NCBI RefSeq assembly: GCF_003264115.1
Contig: NZ_CP021912.1
Span: 2,215,001 to 2,279,000, forward strand
Direction: 5' to 3'
Source: Erythrobacter sp. KY5
Lineage (GTDB): Bacteria > Pseudomonadota > Alphaproteobacteria > Sphingomonadales > Sphingomonadaceae
DNA: 64,000 bases
A program made the translations under genes and the position numbers. The first letter of the stretch is position 1. The number at the start of each line of letters is the position of its first letter. Shown here in pieces: positions 37,476-45,962 of the stretch. The notes below the pieces were generated by a model. The model did not search any database. It had not been told where the DNA came from and saw only the letters and a program-made list of their open reading frames with translations.

Positions 37476-40193
37476 ATGGCAACGCGCATGCTAATCGATG
37501 CGCGCCACTCGGAAGAGACCCGGGTGGCGGTGCTCAAAGGCAACCGGATTGAGGAATTCGATTTCGAATCTGCTGAACACAAGCAGATCAAAGGTAACAT
37601 CTATCTAGCCAAGGTAACGCGGGTCGAACCCTCGTTGCAGGCGGCATTTGTGGATTTTGGCGGCAATCGCCACGGCTTCCTCGCCTTCAACGAAATCCAC
37701 CCCGATTACTACCAAATCCCGCAAAGCGACCGCGAAGCCCTGCTCGCGGAAGAAGCGGAGGCCGCCGAAGAAGAAGCGCGCCTTCGTGACGAGGAAGAGG
37801 AAGACGGCATCACTCCTGGCGAGGAGTACGATGCCGATGACGAAAGCGCGGAAGCGCTCGCCGAAGACCTCGCCGAAGACGGGCTCGAGGAAATCGACAC
37901 TTCGGACAAGGACAAGGTTTCCACCATCGAAGACGGCGCATCGGATGACGATGACGACGACGATGAGGAAGACGACAGCGACGAGGATGCAGAGAACTCG
38001 TCCGACGACAGCGACGATAGCGATGATGGCGATCAAAAGCCGCGTCGTGGTCGCCGGGGTCGCGGTCGCCGCCGTCAGAACGGCAAGAAAGGCCCGCAAA
38101 AGGGCCGCAGCCGCGCCAAGGAAGTCGACGAAGTCCGCGCCAAGCGTATGGCTCTTCGTCGCCGCTACAAGATCCAGGACGTCATCCAGCGTCGCCAGGT
38201 GCTGCTTGTCCAGGTCGTGAAGGAAGAGCGCGGCAACAAGGGCGCTGCCCTCACCACCTATCTCAGCCTTGCTGGCCGTTACACCGTGCTGATGCCGAAC
38301 AGCTCGCATGGCGGAGGGATCAGCCGCAAAATCAATTCGGCCAGCGATCGCAAGCGTCTGAAGCAGGTGGTTTCGGATCTGTCGCTGCCCAAGTCCATGG
38401 GCCTGATCGTCCGAACCGCAGGGCTTTCGCGCACCAAGACCGAAATCAAGCGCGACTTCGATTATCTCGCGCGGCTTTGGGACGATATTCGCCGGACCAC
38501 TCTGGCATCGACCGCGCCCAGCCTCATCCATTCCGACAGCGACCTTATCAAGCGTGCGATCCGCGACATTTACAATCGCGAGATCGAGGAAGTCGTGGTC
38601 GAGGGCGAAGAAGGCTACAAGTCGGCCAAGGCCTTCATGAAAATGTTGATGCCCAGCCATGCGCGCCGGGTGAAAGCCTATTCCGACCCCGTGCCCCTGT
38701 TCCAGCGCTACGGCGCCGAGGATCAGCTGCGTGCGATGTATGATCCGATGGTTCAGCTGAAATCAGGCGGCTATCTGATCATCAACCCGACCGAGGCGCT
38801 GGTTTCGATCGACATCAACTCAGGACGCTCGACCAAGGAGCACGGGATCGAGCAGACCGCGCTTCACACCAACCTTGAGGCCGCGCGCGAAATCGCTCGA
38901 CAGCTGCGCCTGCGCGACATGGCCGGGCTCGTCGTCATCGACTTCATCGACATGGAATACAATTCCAACATCCGCAAAGTCGAAAAGGCGATGAAGGAAG
39001 CGCTCAAGAACGACCGGGCGCGCATTCAGGTCGGACGCATTTCGGGCTTTGGCCTGATGGAAATGAGCCGCCAGCGCCTTCGCACCGGCGTTCTGGAAGC
39101 GACCACTCGCGAATGCCCGCACTGCGATGGCACCGGCCTCGTGCGCACGGCGTCATCCGCTGGTCTGTCCGCGCTGCGCCTGATCGAAGACGAAGCGGCG
39201 AAGGGCAAAGGCAGCAAGATCTGTCTCGAAGCCAGCACCGAAGCGGCGGTCTATCTCCTCAACGAAAAGCGCCACGAACTGGTCGAGATCGAGCAGCGTT
39301 ATGGCGTCATCGTCGAGGTCAAGCCTGAAGGCGAGGACGAAGGCGCGAAGATGAGAGTCTCGAGCCAGGGACCGCGCCCGACCGAAGCGCCCAAGTTCGA
39401 ACCCATCGTGGATGACGATGAGGACGAGGACGACATCCCCGAGGATGACGCATCGGACGAGGACGACGATGCTCCCCGGAAGAAGAAGCGCCGCCGCCGT
39501 CGCGGAGGCCGTGGCCGCGGCAAGAAGCGCGACGATGACGGATCGTCAGAGGATGGCGAAGACGGCGACGAGGATGAACAGACGGGTGATGACGACACGT
39601 CCGAGAACACGTCGGATGATGGCGAAGAAAAGCCCAAGCGTCGCCGCCGCCGTGGTGGTCGCGGTCGCCGCAAGAAGACCGACGAAACGGTGACTTCCGA
39701 AGATGCGGAGCACCTCGAAGAGATCTCCGAACAGGTTCAGGAAGACATGACGGTTGTTGCCGGACCGGATGACGCTCCCGAAACTGCCGAGGCGATGGCT
39801 GCTGAGGCGGAAGCGGAAAGCGTGGAGGCTCCCAAGGAAGAAAAGCCCAAGCGCAAGCGCGCGCCTCGCAAGAAGAAGGTTGAAGACGCACCCGCGCAAG
39901 AAGCCAAGGCTGAAGAACCTCAGGCTGAAGAGGCCGCTCCTGCGGAAGAAAAACCTGCTGAGGAAAAGCCCAAGCGCAAACGCGCACCTCGCAAGAAAAA
40001 GGTCGAAGAGGCCCCCGCGCAAGAAGCACCCGCAGCAGAAGCTCCTGCTGAAGAGCCGAAAGCCGATGACGCGGCGCCTGTCGAAAATGCCGAGCCAGCG
40101 GTTGAAGAAGCAGCCGAAGTGGCCAGCAATGACGATCAGGCCCAAAGCGGCAAGAAACGCGGCGGTTGGTGGCAGCGCACATTCGGCGAGTAA
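37476..40193 (+). CDS. rne: Ribonuclease E/G
   Basis: A 905-residue endoribonuclease, core of RNA decay and rRNA processing. The S1 domain (from about residue 36) is interrupted by an insert at about residues 92-225 made of long acidic runs followed by an Arg-rich block. Catalytic aspartates lie in ALVSIDINSGR (about residue 443) and LVVIDFIDME (about 487). The Zn-link CPHC is at about 545. The C-terminal third is disordered, with alternating acidic stretches and basic blocks (RRRRGGRGR, and two copies of KPKRKRAPRKKKVE). These are likely RNA- and partner-binding sites of a degradosome scaffold. Confidence 0.96.
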   Translation: MATRMLIDARHSEETRVAVLKGNRIEEFDFESAEHKQIKGNIYLAKVTRVEPSLQAAFVDFGGNRHGFLAFNEIHPDYYQIPQSDREALLAEEAEAAEEEARLRDEEEEDGITPGEEYDADDESAEALAEDLAEDGLEEIDTSDKDKVSTIEDGASDDDDDDDEEDDSDEDAENSSDDSDDSDDGDQKPRRGRRGRGRRRQNGKKGPQKGRSRAKEVDEVRAKRMALRRRYKIQDVIQRRQVLLVQVVKEERGNKGAALTTYLSLAGRYTVLMPNSSHGGGISRKINSASDRKRLKQVVSDLSLPKSMGLIVRTAGLSRTKTEIKRDFDYLARLWDDIRRTTLASTAPSLIHSDSDLIKRAIRDIYNREIEEVVVEGEEGYKSAKAFMKMLMPSHARRVKAYSDPVPLFQRYGAEDQLRAMYDPMVQLKSGGYLIINPTEALVSIDINSGRSTKEHGIEQTALHTNLEAAREIARQLRLRDMAGLVVIDFIDMEYNSNIRKVEKAMKEALKNDRARIQVGRISGFGLMEMSRQRLRTGVLEATTRECPHCDGTGLVRTASSAGLSALRLIEDEAAKGKGSKICLEASTEAAVYLLNEKRHELVEIEQRYGVIVEVKPEGEDEGAKMRVSSQGPRPTEAPKFEPIVDDDEDEDDIPEDDASDEDDDAPRKKKRRRRRGGRGRGKKRDDDGSSEDGEDGDEDEQTGDDDTSENTSDDGEEKPKRRRRRGGRGRRKKTDETVTSEDAEHLEEISEQVQEDMTVVAGPDDAPETAEAMAAEAEAESVEAPKEEKPKRKRAPRKKKVEDAPAQEAKAEEPQAEEAAPAEEKPAEEKPKRKRAPRKKKVEEAPAQEAPAAEAPAEEPKADDAAPVENAEPAVEEAAEVASNDDQAQSGKKRGGWWQRTFGE

Positions 40194-40215
40194 CCACCGC
40201 CTGAATCTGGAAATC

Positions 40216-40254
40216 AAAGGGGCCGGGAGAACGAATTCTCCCGGCCCCTTTTTT
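40216..40254 (+). terminator. Rho-independent terminator of rne
   Basis: A perfect 16-base-pair stem (AAAGGGGCCGGGAGAA with its complement) encloses a CGAA tetraloop and is followed by a run of T residues (about 40249-40254). It lies 22 bases after the rne stop. The preceding A residues could let it also act on the convergent methyltransferase transcript. Confidence 0.93.
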
Positions 40255-40266
40255 CATGCCCCCAAA

Positions 40267-40902
40267 TCAGATCCCCACTTTGCGGGCGATCCCCCATTCG
40301 TTCCACATGGCGAATTTCGGCGCTTTGGGCAGATAACCCTGCCCAATCGGCTCAACCTCGAACCCGCTGCCACGAAACGCAGAGCCGATCGGGCGTGTCA
40401 GGTGACACCCACCCGCCATGCGTTTCCACACCGGCTCGATCCGGTCCTGCCATTTTGCAACGCCGCGATCGGGTGCGCGCCCATGTTCCAGAAAAAGCGC
40501 CTTTCCTCCCGGCCTCAGGATGCGGCGCATTTCTGACAGCACCTTCGCAGGATCCTGAACCGAACACAGGGTGAAGGTGCACACAACCGTGTCGAAGGAA
40601 CCTGCGGCGAATGGGATATTCTCTCCCACCCCCTGCCTGATATCCGCCGGCCAGCCCTTCGCCTGCGCAGCGGCGCGCGCGTTGTCGAGCAGGCCTTCGT
40701 GCGGGTCGATACCGGCATAGGATGAAACCGCCGCAACATCGTAGAATTCGTGGTTGATCCCGCCCCCGCAGCCAAGTTCGAACACGTCGCCTTTGGCGAG
40801 CGGCACGACCATTGAACGGCGCTTCATAACCTGGCCTGTGCTGCACGCGCATCGAATGAGGCGCGGCATGATATGCGCGTCGTACAAGTCTCCCAAGCCC
40901 AT
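40267..40902 (-). CDS. Class I SAM-dependent methyltransferase (UbiE/phospholipid type)
   Basis: The 211-residue protein contains motif I VFELGCGGGIN (about residues 40-50), an acidic SAM ligand in YAGIDPHEG, and FAAGSFDTVVCTFTLCSV followed by LRPGGKALFLEHG. This matches methyltransferases of the UbiE or phosphatidylethanolamine-methylating style; the acceptor is unknown. The ATG at 40902 is fixed by an excellent ribosome-binding site (GGAGGGATCG). A 533-residue reading frame starting at 41868 is an overlap artefact with the ATP-grasp gene. Confidence 0.88.
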   Translation of the reverse strand: MGLGDLYDAHIMPRLIRCACSTGQVMKRRSMVVPLAKGDVFELGCGGGINHEFYDVAAVSSYAGIDPHEGLLDNARAAAQAKGWPADIRQGVGENIPFAAGSFDTVVCTFTLCSVQDPAKVLSEMRRILRPGGKALFLEHGRAPDRGVAKWQDRIEPVWKRMAGGCHLTRPIGSAFRGSGFEVEPIGQGYLPKAPKFAMWNEWGIARKVGI

Positions 40903-41073
40903 CGATCCCTCCTGAGCCCGATTGCCGAGCGGTAAGTCTCCCTCAAATCCGGCGATTTGCCAAATCATTTTGTCGCATTCCGGCACCACGGCATGCGGTT
41001 TGTGCTGGCGCGTTATATTGAGTGCGACTAATGCGCGCGGAGGGCGGGGCGCATTATAAAAACCGGAAGAAGT

Positions 41074-42090
41074 ATGAGCGATACCCTGACCCCGCTGCGC
41101 ATCAGCGCTGAAGACAAAGAGCGCGTGCGGCTTCTCTTCATGGCAAAGCATGCCAACTGGGGCGGCGGGATGCACCCCGAAGACGGCAACCACGCCATTT
41201 ACCATCACGAAGTGCGCACCAGCCTCGAACAGCTTGGGCTGAACCTGCAACTGGCTGACAGCTACGAAGTCCTGTTTACGCCGCCTGAGGTCGACTTCGT
41301 TTTCCCGCTGCTCAATCGCGGGGGGTTCGTGAACTCTGAAATGCTGATCCCGGTCCTGTGCAACATGCACCGCCTGCCCTACCTGGGTGCGATGCCGTTC
41401 CTGCGCGGGCTTGGCGATGACAAATCGGTTTCCAAGCTGGTCGCCACTCATGCCGGCGTTCCCACTGCGCCCTGGTTCTGCTTCCGCCGCGGGGCTCCGG
41501 TGCAGGAAAGCGACTTGCCCCCTTCCCCCGATGGACGCTGGGTCATCAAGCCCAATGCCAGCTCGGCAAGCTGGGGTATTTCGGACGCCTTCGACTGGAA
41601 CGGCGCTACCAATTCCGTTGCGGACATTCACGGTCAGGGCCACGATGCAATCGTCGAGCCTTACCTTGACGGCTACGACGTCCAGTGTGCCTTCATCACC
41701 ATGCACGGCAAGGCGGTTTCGCTCCCGATGCTGTGGTATGAGCGTGAAAACACTCAGAAATTGTGGACCTATTACGAAAAGCGCGATCTTGTCCCGAACA
41801 CGGAGAAGGCCGCGCTGAAACGGTTCGATCACGAGGATTTCGCACCTAAGATCGAGGCAATGGCGCACAAATTCGCGCGCGAATTCCTACCGTTCGATTA
41901 TGGCCGGATCGAGTTTCGCGTCGACCTAAAGACCGGCGACATCAACTTCATCGAGATCAACCTCAACTGCAATTTGTGGTCGGAAAAGGTCATGGCAAAA
42001 GCTGCCGCGCAGGCAGGTTTCAGCCATGGCGATCTGCTTGAGACACTGCTCGCCGAAGCGTGGCGTCGAAACGCTCTGATCGCGGGGTAA
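41074..42090 (+). CDS. ATP-grasp ligase of unknown substrate
   Basis: The 338-residue protein has the D-Ala-D-Ala ligase/ATP-grasp layout: PFLRGLGDDKSVSKLVATHAG, the nucleotide-binding segment GRWVIKPNASSASWG, DAIVEPYLDGYDVQCAF, and the metal-binding INFIEINLNCNLW near the C-terminus. It should form a C-N bond with ATP. Database entries often call such proteins phosphoribosylglycinamide synthetase, but the purine enzyme's other domains are absent. The substrate is not inferable. GGAAGAAG precedes the ATG. Confidence 0.82.
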   Translation: MSDTLTPLRISAEDKERVRLLFMAKHANWGGGMHPEDGNHAIYHHEVRTSLEQLGLNLQLADSYEVLFTPPEVDFVFPLLNRGGFVNSEMLIPVLCNMHRLPYLGAMPFLRGLGDDKSVSKLVATHAGVPTAPWFCFRRGAPVQESDLPPSPDGRWVIKPNASSASWGISDAFDWNGATNSVADIHGQGHDAIVEPYLDGYDVQCAFITMHGKAVSLPMLWYERENTQKLWTYYEKRDLVPNTEKAALKRFDHEDFAPKIEAMAHKFAREFLPFDYGRIEFRVDLKTGDINFIEINLNCNLWSEKVMAKAAAQAGFSHGDLLETLLAEAWRRNALIAG

Positions 42091-42175
42091 TTCGACGCAG
42101 CGCTTGCCATTGGCGGGCAGACAGGTTCATACCATAGATCGGAGGCATCGACCCAAACCTATGGGAGCATGAACC

Positions 42176-42460
42176 ATGTCCGCCGCCCTTTCGACCAATT
42201 CCAACTGTCGATCCTATCGGATCGCTTTTGCCGCCATATCCTGCGCGGTGCTGGCAATTCCACTTGTGGCCATGCAACTCACAGGCGAGGTCAGTTGGCA
42301 GATTGGCGATTTCGTCGTCGCGGCGCTGATGCTGTTGACGCTCGGTGCGGTGATTGAGTTTGTCGCCCGCTACGTTTCCGGACGCGCTCTCAGGGCGACG
42401 GCGATCGCCCTCACGCTTGCCGGGTTCGTCTTCGCCTGGGCGATGCTGGCAACCGGTTAG
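42176..42460 (+). CDS. Hypothetical membrane protein
   Basis: A 94-residue protein with three predicted membrane spans (about residues 16-35, 42-64 and 73-92), the second carrying an acidic residue (AVIEFVARYVSGR). A run of GGGAGCATGAACC lies just upstream of the start. Its stop overlaps that of the convergent SDR gene by four bases. No family recognised. Confidence 0.65.
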   Translation: MSAALSTNSNCRSYRIAFAAISCAVLAIPLVAMQLTGEVSWQIGDFVVAALMLLTLGAVIEFVARYVSGRALRATAIALTLAGFVFAWAMLATG

Positions 42461-43191
42461 GCCGGGATCGCCTTACCCGCGAAGTCGAAAACCTTGCCGC
42501 TGTCATCGGGGCCAAGGCTGCGCATGACATCGACAAGCATGCGCGCTGCGTCTTGCGGCGTGGTCAATTGTCCCTCGGGCAGGTTCGACTGAAACCTTTC
42601 GGAAAGCTTCGTGTCGACCGTTCCCGGATGAAGGCCAACCACGACGCCTTCCTTGTGCGTGCGCTTGGTTTCGAGCGCAAAGTTGCGGAGCAGCATGTTC
42701 AGCGCAGCCTTCGAAGCGCGGTAGGAGTGCCAACCGCCCAGCCCGTTATCGCTGATCGAGCCGACGCGCGCGCTCAGCGCAGCGAAGACGAAGCGCTTCT
42801 CGCGAGGCATGAGCGCAAGCATATGCTTGGCGACGATGGCCGGGCCGGTGGTGTTGATGGCAAACACCTGCGCCATGGCAGCCGCGTCGAGGCGCTTGTA
42901 AGTGCGTTCTGGTCCGGTTCCGTCTGAAAGGGTCAGGATGCCACTGGCAACAAAGACGCATTCCGGAGGCGCTTTCTTCATCGCGCTTGCGGCGTCGGCA
43001 ATGCTGCTTTCGTTAGTGAGGTCGAATGTGAAAGGGCGGAATGCCGGGCCCTCGGGAACGTTGCCGCTTCGCGACCCGACATGGACGATCTCGCAGCCGC
43101 CTTCCGCCAGCACTTCGCCAACGGCACGGCCTATGCCGCCGCTTGCACCGAACACGGCCGCGCTACGGGGCCATTTTCCTACTTGATCCAT
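42457..43191 (-). CDS. Short-chain dehydrogenase/reductase
   Basis: A 244-residue SDR with the NAD(P)-binding loop AAVFGASGGIGRAVGE near the N-terminus. FAALSARVGSISDN carries the catalytic Ser region, and WHSYRASKAALNM provides Tyr and Lys. FDFAGKAIPA at the C-terminus and the general form resemble csgA/C-factor-like SDRs. The substrate is unknown. The ATG at 43191 is chosen since the longer frame (from 43485) adds a non-SDR leader. Confidence 0.87.
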   Translation of the reverse strand: MDQVGKWPRSAAVFGASGGIGRAVGEVLAEGGCEIVHVGSRSGNVPEGPAFRPFTFDLTNESSIADAASAMKKAPPECVFVASGILTLSDGTGPERTYKRLDAAAMAQVFAINTTGPAIVAKHMLALMPREKRFVFAALSARVGSISDNGLGGWHSYRASKAALNMLLRNFALETKRTHKEGVVVGLHPGTVDTKLSERFQSNLPEGQLTTPQDAARMLVDVMRSLGPDDSGKVFDFAGKAIPA

Positions 43192-43508
43192 GACCGGTAG
43201 AGCGAGTGGGAAGACGAAAAGTTCCAGCGCCAGCGGCTTACGTCCACAACGAGATGGGTCAGAATATGAAAGGTCACATGTCCAACATCCGAAAGCTAAG
43301 CATTCTGCATATATGTCAGCAACTTGACGGTGTTCGCCATTTTCCCAAAAGGGCGCTTGTACGGTCCACGCACAGCTGCAAAACGCCATGGACGCGCCAG
43401 CGACTTGAGCATCTGGCAACACGCATCGCACAGCGCGCAAGCACTGCTGCCTTGCCTCCCATGCCACAGGCGTTAAGTAGGACATTGATAGACAGGGACA
43501 TCTACATC
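43192..43508. other. Intergenic region between SDR and sdhB
   Basis: The 317-base spacer sits between divergent genes. The sdhB frame stays open upstream to 43206, but the extra residues resemble no succinate dehydrogenase and the region has no ribosome-binding site before 43206. It probably holds two promoters. I see no RNA gene, repeat or transporter remnant in it. Confidence 0.5.
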
Positions 43509-44291
43509 ATGGCGACATTCACCCTTCCGAAGAACTCGAAGATCAAGCCAAGCGGCAAAGTGCATAAGGCCGATGGCGCGAAACGGGTGAAATCGTTCAA
43601 GGTCTATCGCTACGATCCCGACAGCGGTGAGAATCCGCGTTACGACAAGTTCGAGATTGACCTCGATGATTGCGGCCCGATGGTTCTCGATGCCCTGCTC
43701 AAGATCAAGAACGAGATCGACCCGACGCTGACCTTCCGCCGTTCGTGCCGCGAAGGGATCTGCGGGTCGTGCTCGATGAACCTCAATGGTGCCAATGGCC
43801 TTGCCTGCACCACCGCGATCGAAGACCTGAAGGGCGAGATCCGCATCACGCCGCTGCCGCATATGGACGTGATCAAGGACCTCGTGCCCGATTTCACGCA
43901 CTTCTACGCGCAGTACGCCTCGATCCGTCCGTGGCTGCAAACCGTCAGCCCGACGCCTTCGGGCAAGGAGCGCTTGCAGACCCCGGAACAGCGCGAGAAG
44001 CTGGACGGTCTTTACGAATGCATCCTGTGCGCTTGCTGCTCGACCTCGTGCCCGAGCTACTGGTGGAATTCGGACAAGTTCCTTGGCCCTGCAATCCTGC
44101 TTCAGGCCTATCGCTGGCTCGCCGACAGCCGCGACGAAATGACGGGTGAGCGTCTGAACGAGCTGGAAGACCCCTTCCGCCTCTATCGCTGCCACACGAT
44201 CATGAACTGCGCGAATGTCTGCCCCAAGGGCCTGTCGCCGGCCAAGGCCATCGCAGAGACCAAGAAGATGATGGCCGAACGCGCCATCTGA
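43509..44291 (+). CDS. sdhB: Succinate dehydrogenase iron-sulfur subunit
   Basis: The 260-residue subunit of respiratory complex II passes electrons from SdhA to quinone. 2Fe-2S ligands are Cys80, Cys85, Cys88 and Cys100 ([12 protein letters not shown]). The 4Fe-4S and 3Fe-4S ligands lie in [15 protein letters not shown] and [28 protein letters not shown] precedes the ATG at 43509. sdhA, sdhC and sdhD are not adjacent: the upstream neighbour is a divergent SDR, the downstream one a thioesterase. Confidence 0.95.
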   Translation: MATFTLPKNSKIKPSGKVHKADGAKRVKSFKVYRYDPDSGENPRYDKFEIDLDDCGPMVLDALLKIKNEIDPTLTFRRSCREGICGSCSMNLNGANGLACTTAIEDLKGEIRITPLPHMDVIKDLVPDFTHFYAQYASIRPWLQTVSPTPSGKERLQTPEQREKLDGLYECILCACCSTSCPSYWWNSDKFLGPAILLQAYRWLADSRDEMTGERLNELEDPFRLYRCHTIMNCANVCPKGLSPAKAIAETKKMMAERAI

Positions 44292-44328
44292 TCGAAGCTT
44301 TCCTACGGCGGAAGCCTGTGCCAAAGGC

Positions 44329-44841
44329 ATGAGCATTCCCATGCGACATCAGCCCGATCCTTCGCAAGTCCCGTTCGATCACAGCGCGATCGCGCCAGAA
44401 GATGCGGGCGAAGAGGAAGGCTGGCATCGCTGGAACCTCCACGACAAGAGCCGCTACAACGCGGCGGTGTTGGGCGACATGCAGGTGCGGGTCGAAGGCA
44501 GGTTTTGCCGCCTGCGCATGTTTCCCGAGCAGCGTCACACAAACCTTGGCGACAACATTCACGGCGCGGCGACGCTGGGCCTGATCGACATTGCCCTGTT
44601 CGCGACCCTGCACACGCTCGGAACCGGTGAAGCGGGGCCTTCGGTGACGGTCGAGCTATCCACCCAGTTCGTCGGCGCAGGCGATCCGAAGCGCCCGCTT
44701 GACGCCGTGAGCGAGATTGTGCGCGAAACAGGGCGGATGCTGTTCCTGCGCGGTCAGGTGATGCAGGGCGACGACGTGGTCGCCTCCTATTCGGGCATCG
44801 TGCGCAAGATGAAGCCGCGTCCTCAACAGGTCGGCAGATGA
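44329..44841 (+). CDS. PaaI-type hot-dog thioesterase
   Basis: A 170-residue protein with a hot-dog fold core: HTNLGDNIHGAATLGLIDIA carries the N..HGG-like catalytic region (here NIHGAA), followed by a VTVELSTQFVGAG strand and GRMLFLRGQVMQGDDVVASY. It should hydrolyse acyl-CoA or a related thioester. Its stop overlaps the zapE start by four bases, so the two are cotranscribed. Confidence 0.83.
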   Translation: MSIPMRHQPDPSQVPFDHSAIAPEDAGEEEGWHRWNLHDKSRYNAAVLGDMQVRVEGRFCRLRMFPEQRHTNLGDNIHGAATLGLIDIALFATLHTLGTGEAGPSVTVELSTQFVGAGDPKRPLDAVSEIVRETGRMLFLRGQVMQGDDVVASYSGIVRKMKPRPQQVGR

Positions 44842-45953
44842 CCCGAATGCGCGCCCGTTACGAGCAGTTGATCGCGAATGGCGAGTTGCGGGAAGACCCG
44901 GACCAGCGCCGCGCGGTGGAACGACTTAACGCGCTTCAGAAAGAGCTTGAGGCGGAAAAGCCGGGCGGCCTGCTGGCGCAGTTGTTCGCTCGAAAGCAGG
45001 CGCGACCGCAAGGGGTGTATATGTGGGGCGGTGTCGGGCGCGGCAAGTCGATGCTGATGGACCTGTTCCACGACACGCTCGCCATTCCCGAGAAGCGCCG
45101 CGCACACTTCCATGCCTTCATGCAGGAGGTGCACGAGGAAATGCGGCTTGCACGCCAAAACCACGAGGGCGATCCGATCCCTCCCGTCGCGGCGAAGCTT
45201 TCAGAGGGTCTGCGCGTGCTCGCCTTTGACGAGATGGTGGTGAACAACTCAGCTGACGCAATGATCATGAGCCGGCTGTTCACGCAGCTGATCCGCGAAC
45301 AGGATGTGTGCATCGTCACCACTTCCAATCGTCCACCGGCGGACCTTTACAAGGACGGCCTTAACCGGGAACACTTCCTGCCCTTCATCGACCTCATAAG
45401 CGAGGAGCTGGATGTGGTTGGATTGAATGGTCCCACCGACTATCGGCTTGATCGTATTGGAGATATGGCGACGTGGCATTCGCCATTCAGCGAAGAGGCA
45501 ACAGCCAAGGTCCGCGAGGTGTTCTTCCGTCTCACCGACTTCGACCCGCAGGACGCAGCCAACGTCCCCACCGGCGTGCTCGACATCAGCTCAAAGCGCG
45601 ACATGCACGTACCCAAGGCGCTGAAGGGCGTCGCCGCGATCAGCTTCAAACGCCTGTGCGGGGAAGCGCGCGGCGCATCGGACTACCTCGCCCTCGCCCG
45701 CGCGTTTCACACGATCATCCTCGTTGGCATACCCAAGATGGGGCCCGATCAACGCAATGAGGCCGCTCGGTTCGTTACCTTGATCGACGCGCTTTACGAG
45801 CACCGGGTGAAGCTCTTCGTCACAGCAGAGGCGCGCCCCGAAGAGCTCTACACCGCAGGTGACGGGAGTTTCGAGTTTGAGCGGACCGTCAGTCGCCTCA
45901 ACGAAATGCAAAGCGACGAGTACATGGCACTAGGCCACGGAGCCGAGAACTGA
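44838..45953 (+). CDS. zapE: Cell division AFG1-family ATPase ZapE
   Basis: A 371-residue P-loop ATPase. The Walker A motif is GGVGRGKSMLMDLF (about residues 64-77) and Walker B is RVLAFDEMVV. VTTSNRPPADLYKDGLNREHFLPFI carries sensor 1 and the AFG1 signature. In Escherichia coli ZapE acts at the division site. The ATG at 44838 overlaps the thioesterase stop. It ends nine bases from the convergent crotonase gene. Confidence 0.93.
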   Translation: MTRMRARYEQLIANGELREDPDQRRAVERLNALQKELEAEKPGGLLAQLFARKQARPQGVYMWGGVGRGKSMLMDLFHDTLAIPEKRRAHFHAFMQEVHEEMRLARQNHEGDPIPPVAAKLSEGLRVLAFDEMVVNNSADAMIMSRLFTQLIREQDVCIVTTSNRPPADLYKDGLNREHFLPFIDLISEELDVVGLNGPTDYRLDRIGDMATWHSPFSEEATAKVREVFFRLTDFDPQDAANVPTGVLDISSKRDMHVPKALKGVAAISFKRLCGEARGASDYLALARAFHTIILVGIPKMGPDQRNEAARFVTLIDALYEHRVKLFVTAEARPEELYTAGDGSFEFERTVSRLNEMQSDEYMALGHGAEN

Positions 45954-45962
45954 TCGTAAGCC

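Noticed and set aside
37205..37552. 115-codon frame in the rne leader
   Set aside because: Overlaps the rne start, has an antisense-like Arg/Pro/Ala composition and no recognisable features; a leader peptide cannot be fully excluded.
40903..41868. Long N-terminal extension of the methyltransferase at 40267-40902
   Set aside because: The extension is antisense to the ATP-grasp gene, and a strong ribosome-binding site fixes the start at 40902.
42457..43485. 342-residue version of the SDR
   Set aside because: The residues before 43191 do not resemble an SDR N-terminus; the Rossmann loop begins shortly after the ATG at 43191.
43206..43508. 101-residue N-terminal extension of SdhB
   Set aside because: Sequence is unlike any SdhB, and a good ribosome-binding site precedes the ATG at 43509.
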